Positions 61,334-64,000 of a stretch of DNA of 64,000 nucleotides are shown here, in pieces; within the stretch, counting starts at the first letter, position 1; the number at the start of each line of letters is the position of its first letter. Location: NCBI RefSeq assembly GCF_946479755.1, contig NZ_CAMLHC010000037.1, positions 1 to 64,000 on the forward strand. The letters run 5' to 3'. Both the position numbers and the translations under genes were made by a program. The notes beneath the pieces were generated by a model. It was not told the DNA's origin and ran no database searches. It was given only the letters and a program-made list of their open reading frames with translations. The DNA is from an uncultured Chitinophaga sp. (GTDB lineage: Bacteria > Bacteroidota > Bacteroidia > Chitinophagales > Chitinophagaceae).

Positions 61334-63703
61334 ATGACAAAATGGGTATTGCCCGCCATTATTTTTTTATCAGCCAACAGTCTCTATGCCCAGCAACCAG
61401 GGCCCCTTACGGTAGAAAAAATCATGCGCGATCCTAAATGGATAGGCACATCCCCCGATAATCTTTTCTGGGGAACCGACAACCAGACCGTCTATTTCAG
61501 CTGGAACCCTGACCAGCAAATGGCCGATTCTCTCTATGCCGCCGGTATCAAAAACCATACGCCGGTAAAGACCAACGCCGCCGACCGCGGCCTGATCTCC
61601 GCCAGGTCCCGTGGCTGGTACAATACCGACAGGACACTGCTCACCTACAGTTACCAGGGCGATGTATACCTGATGGAAATAAAATCCGGTAAAACGGTCC
61701 GTGTTACGCAGACTGCCGCCGCGGAAGTCAACCCTGAGTTCAGCTTCGGCGGCCGGCAGATCGTATATGAACAAAACCGCGACCTCTTCGCATGGGACAG
61801 GACTACCGGCGTTACTACCCAGCTCACCAGCTTCACACCCGGTAATAAGCCCGCCGAAGAAAAAGACGAACTGCAGAAAGGCAACGACCAGGAGAAATAC
61901 CTGAAAGCGCAGCAGCTGGAACTGCTGGCCGTTGTGCGGGACAAAAAAGCCAAAAGAGATGCCCTCACCGCATTTAGCAAACAAAACGACGCGAAGCCAT
62001 TGCGTAAACTCTACCTGGGCGACAAGAAGCTGAGCGCCGTGCAGATCAGTCCCGATGGCCGTTATATTACCTACAAACTTTATAAGGAAGGCGACGGTAA
62101 AAATACCATTGTACCTGAATTTGTGACCGCGACCGGCTTTACGACGGATATCCATTCCCGTGAGAAAGTAGGCGCACCGCAGGGCACACAGGAATCTTTC
62201 CTTTACGACCGGGAGCGCGACACCGTGCTGCCGATAGTACTGAAAGACCTGCCCGGCATTAAAGACCTCCCGGATTACAGCAAAGACTACCCCGGAAGGG
62301 ACAGCGCCAAAGTGCGGCCTGTGGCTGTCAGCGGCATTATCTGGTCCGACAGGGGAACCCATGCCGTTGCAGACGTCCGTTCCGACGATAACAAAGACCG
62401 CTGGATTGTGCTGATCGACCTTACTACCGGCAAGGTAAAATCCCTGAACCGGCAGCGTGACGAAGCCTGGATCGGCGGCCCCGGTATCAGCGGATGGCAG
62501 ATCAGTTCAGGCCTGGGGTGGATCGACGAAAATACCTGCTGGTACCAGTCAGAAGCCACCGGGTATTCCCATCTGTATACCACGCAGGTAGTGACCGGCC
62601 AGACCGAACAGCTGACCAAAGGCAATTACGAAGTACAGGAAGCCACCCTCTCCAACGATAAAAAACATTTTTACATCATTACCAATGAAGTACATCCCGG
62701 CGAACAGCAATTTTATCGTATAGCCGTTACCGGTGGAAAGGCAGAACGCATTACCACCATGGAAGGAGCACATGAAGTGAGCATCTCCCCGGACCAGCAA
62801 TGGATCGCCTATCGCTACTCCTATTCCACCAGGCCCTGGGAGCTGTACCTGCAGCCCAACAGTCCGGGCAGCAAAGCGATACAGATCACCCATATGGCGC
62901 AATCGGCTGAATTCAAAGCATATCCCTGGCGTGATCCGCAGGTGATCACCTTCACCGCACGCGACAACCAGCCGGTATATGCACGGTTATACACGCCGGA
63001 CCCGGCGAAGCGGAACGGCGCTGCCGTGATCTTCGTACATGGCGCCGGTTATCTGCAGAACGCCCACAAATGGTGGAGCAGTTATTTCCGGGAATACATG
63101 TTCCACAACCTGCTTACCGATAAAGGATACACCGTACTGGATGTGGATTACCGCGGCAGTGCCGGCTACGGCCGCAACTGGCGTACCGGTATTTACCGCT
63201 ATATGGGCGGCAAAGACCTGGACGATGAAGTGGATGCCGCCAAATACTTGGCAGAGAAATTGCAGGTTGACGCCGGCCGCATTGGAATTTACGGTGGCAG
63301 CTACGGCGGTTTTATGACGCTGATGGCGATGTTTACCAAACCAGGCGTGTTTGCAGCCGGTGCCGCTTTACGCTCCGTTACTGACTGGGCGCACTATAAT
63401 CACGGATATACCAGTAATATCCTGAATGAACCATTCACTGACAGTATTGCCTACCGCCGCTCTTCCCCCATTTATTTTGCGGAAGGGCTGAAAGGCAAGC
63501 TGCTCATGTGCCATGGCATGGTAGACACCAACGTACATTTCCAGGATATTGTGCGGCTGTCGCAACGACTGATAGAACTTGGGAAAGATAACTGGGAGCT
63601 GGCAGTATATCCTGTGGAAGACCACGGATTTACAACACCCAGCAGTTGGACGGATGAATACAAAAGAATCTTACATTTGTTCGATAATACATTATTGAAG
63701 TAA
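61334..63703 (+). CDS. S9 family peptidase (dipeptidyl peptidase IV-like)
   Basis: A 789-residue exported serine peptidase. The signal peptide ends near NSLYAQ (residue 19). An N-terminal beta-propeller region (about 30-530, DPPIV-like) holds repeats such as VQISPDGRYITYKLY and VSISPDQQWIAYRY. The C-terminal alpha/beta-hydrolase domain (about 540-789) has the nucleophile in IYGGSYGGFMTLM (about 655), the acid in CHGMVDTNVHF (about 728) and the His in PVEDHGF (about 762). It likely removes dipeptides from peptides in the periplasm or outside the cell. It is a single gene with a strong terminator. Confidence 0.94.
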   Translation: MTKWVLPAIIFLSANSLYAQQPGPLTVEKIMRDPKWIGTSPDNLFWGTDNQTVYFSWNPDQQMADSLYAAGIKNHTPVKTNAADRGLISARSRGWYNTDRTLLTYSYQGDVYLMEIKSGKTVRVTQTAAAEVNPEFSFGGRQIVYEQNRDLFAWDRTTGVTTQLTSFTPGNKPAEEKDELQKGNDQEKYLKAQQLELLAVVRDKKAKRDALTAFSKQNDAKPLRKLYLGDKKLSAVQISPDGRYITYKLYKEGDGKNTIVPEFVTATGFTTDIHSREKVGAPQGTQESFLYDRERDTVLPIVLKDLPGIKDLPDYSKDYPGRDSAKVRPVAVSGIIWSDRGTHAVADVRSDDNKDRWIVLIDLTTGKVKSLNRQRDEAWIGGPGISGWQISSGLGWIDENTCWYQSEATGYSHLYTTQVVTGQTEQLTKGNYEVQEATLSNDKKHFYIITNEVHPGEQQFYRIAVTGGKAERITTMEGAHEVSISPDQQWIAYRYSYSTRPWELYLQPNSPGSKAIQITHMAQSAEFKAYPWRDPQVITFTARDNQPVYARLYTPDPAKRNGAAVIFVHGAGYLQNAHKWWSSYFREYMFHNLLTDKGYTVLDVDYRGSAGYGRNWRTGIYRYMGGKDLDDEVDAAKYLAEKLQVDAGRIGIYGGSYGGFMTLMAMFTKPGVFAAGAALRSVTDWAHYNHGYTSNILNEPFTDSIAYRRSSPIYFAEGLKGKLLMCHGMVDTNVHFQDIVRLSQRLIELGKDNWELAVYPVEDHGFTTPSSWTDEYKRILHLFDNTLLK

Positions 63704-63710
63704 CCGCACC

Positions 63711-63733
63711 GGATGTCTGTCATACAGACATCC
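63711..63733. other. Perfect small hairpin after the S9 peptidase gene
   Basis: GGATGTCTGT/ACAGACATCC with a 3-base loop, 7 bases past the stop; no T tract follows. Confidence 0.5.
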
Positions 63734-63746
63734 GATGTCACTGCAT

Positions 63747-63813
63747 AAGGGGAATATAGTGAACGATGATCCGATATTAACATTCGGTTAATCGTGCACT
63801 ATATTCCCTTTTT
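63747..63813 (+). terminator. Terminator of the S9 peptidase gene
   Basis: AAGGGGAATATAGTG pairs with CACTATATTCCC. Inner AACGAT/ATCGTG pairing extends the stem, and TTTTT follows. 63814-63969 is AT-rich with a small hairpin (AACATCA/TGATGTT at about 63893-63908) and then glmS. Confidence 0.82.
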
Positions 63814-63969
63814 CATTTTAATTTTCATGTTGCGAAGAATGCACGTTATGTGAAAACGCACGCGTAGAACCATATCTTATATTATATTTTATTAACATCA
63901 AGTGATGTTATTTTAACAATTAATGCGATATTGCAATGAACACCCTCACCAAAAAACACGCTTAAACAC

Positions 63970-64000
63970 ATGTGTGGAATTGTAGCTTACATCGGGCACA
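63970..64000 (+). CDS. glmS: Glutamine--fructose-6-phosphate aminotransferase, first codons only
   Basis: The last 31 bases read ATG TGT GGA ATT GTA GCT TAC ATC GGG CAC, giving MCGIVAYIGH. This is the hallmark N-terminus of GlmS, whose Cys2 becomes the N-terminal nucleophile of the glutaminase domain. The enzyme makes glucosamine 6-phosphate for peptidoglycan and LPS. Everything after residue 10 lies outside the window. Another class-II amidotransferase (such as asparagine synthetase) is possible, but MCGIVAYIG fits GlmS best. I see no glmS ribozyme upstream, as expected outside Firmicutes. Confidence 0.8.
   Translation, partial: MCGIVAYIGH

Overview
The window looks like a chromosomal segment of a member of the Bacteroidota, most likely a Chitinophaga-like member of the Chitinophagaceae. 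Sequence evidence for the phylum: repeated promoter boxes of the form TAnnTTTG, few obvious Shine-Dalgarno sites, a tmRNA tag ending NYAMAA, a PorP/SprF protein and a type IX secretion (T9SS) C-terminal domain, a GH3-family acyl-adenylating protein, and the parA-parB-DUF5683-dapB gene order. The genus is inference. Apart from one surface-protein locus this is mostly housekeeping DNA. I see no phage, insertion sequence, CRISPR array, tRNA or rRNA.

Layout. 1-4.4 kb (minus): 5' part of tmRNA, then rseP, dxr and a GH3 gene. 4.7-9.8 kb (plus): ribosomal proteins L21 and L27, a Lys/Ala/Pro-repeat histone-H1-like protein, a PolX/PHP protein whose polymerase active site looks degraded, a PrsW-type membrane protease, a DsbA-like protein and a GNAT acetyltransferase. 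10-23 kb (minus): a four-gene operon encoding a 2,438-residue Calx-beta adhesin with a T9SS C-terminus, its PorP/SprF partner, an OmpA/PD40 lipoprotein and a secreted delta-60-repeat/Calx-beta protein. 23.5-32 kb: ahcY, pdxJ, lon (with a long structured leader), two outer-membrane barrels and a membrane metallophosphoesterase. 32-36.2 kb: a UPF0173 hydrolase, then parA, parB, DUF5683 and dapB. 36.3-40 kb: an Rrf2 regulator next to cysH-cysD-cysN (sulfate assimilation). 40-51 kb: threonine dehydrogenase, kdsA, a PspC protein, aconitase, an HD phosphohydrolase, a LOG-family protein, DUF4421, a YfcE-like phosphoesterase, purU, a secreted protein and a CHAD protein. 51.4-57.4 kb (minus): a complete histidine-degradation operon led by a MarR regulator (marR-hutH-hutU-hutI-hutG), with twin palindromic operator candidates upstream. 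57.8-64 kb: a SET-domain protein, a bestrophin, mgtE, a histidine-phosphatase lipoprotein, an S9 peptidase and the first codons of glmS.

Working together. The 10-23 kb operon is the most system-like unit: a giant secreted adhesin, the outer-membrane partner its type of C-terminus needs, a periplasmic/peptidoglycan-binding lipoprotein and an accessory secreted protein. The core T9SS motor and translocon must lie elsewhere. The hut and cys operons each come with an adjacent regulator and candidate operators. Between genes, two families of dispersed inverted or purine-rich repeats recur at gene ends, and several genes have promoter boxes only 4-5 bases from the start codon, suggesting leaderless transcripts.
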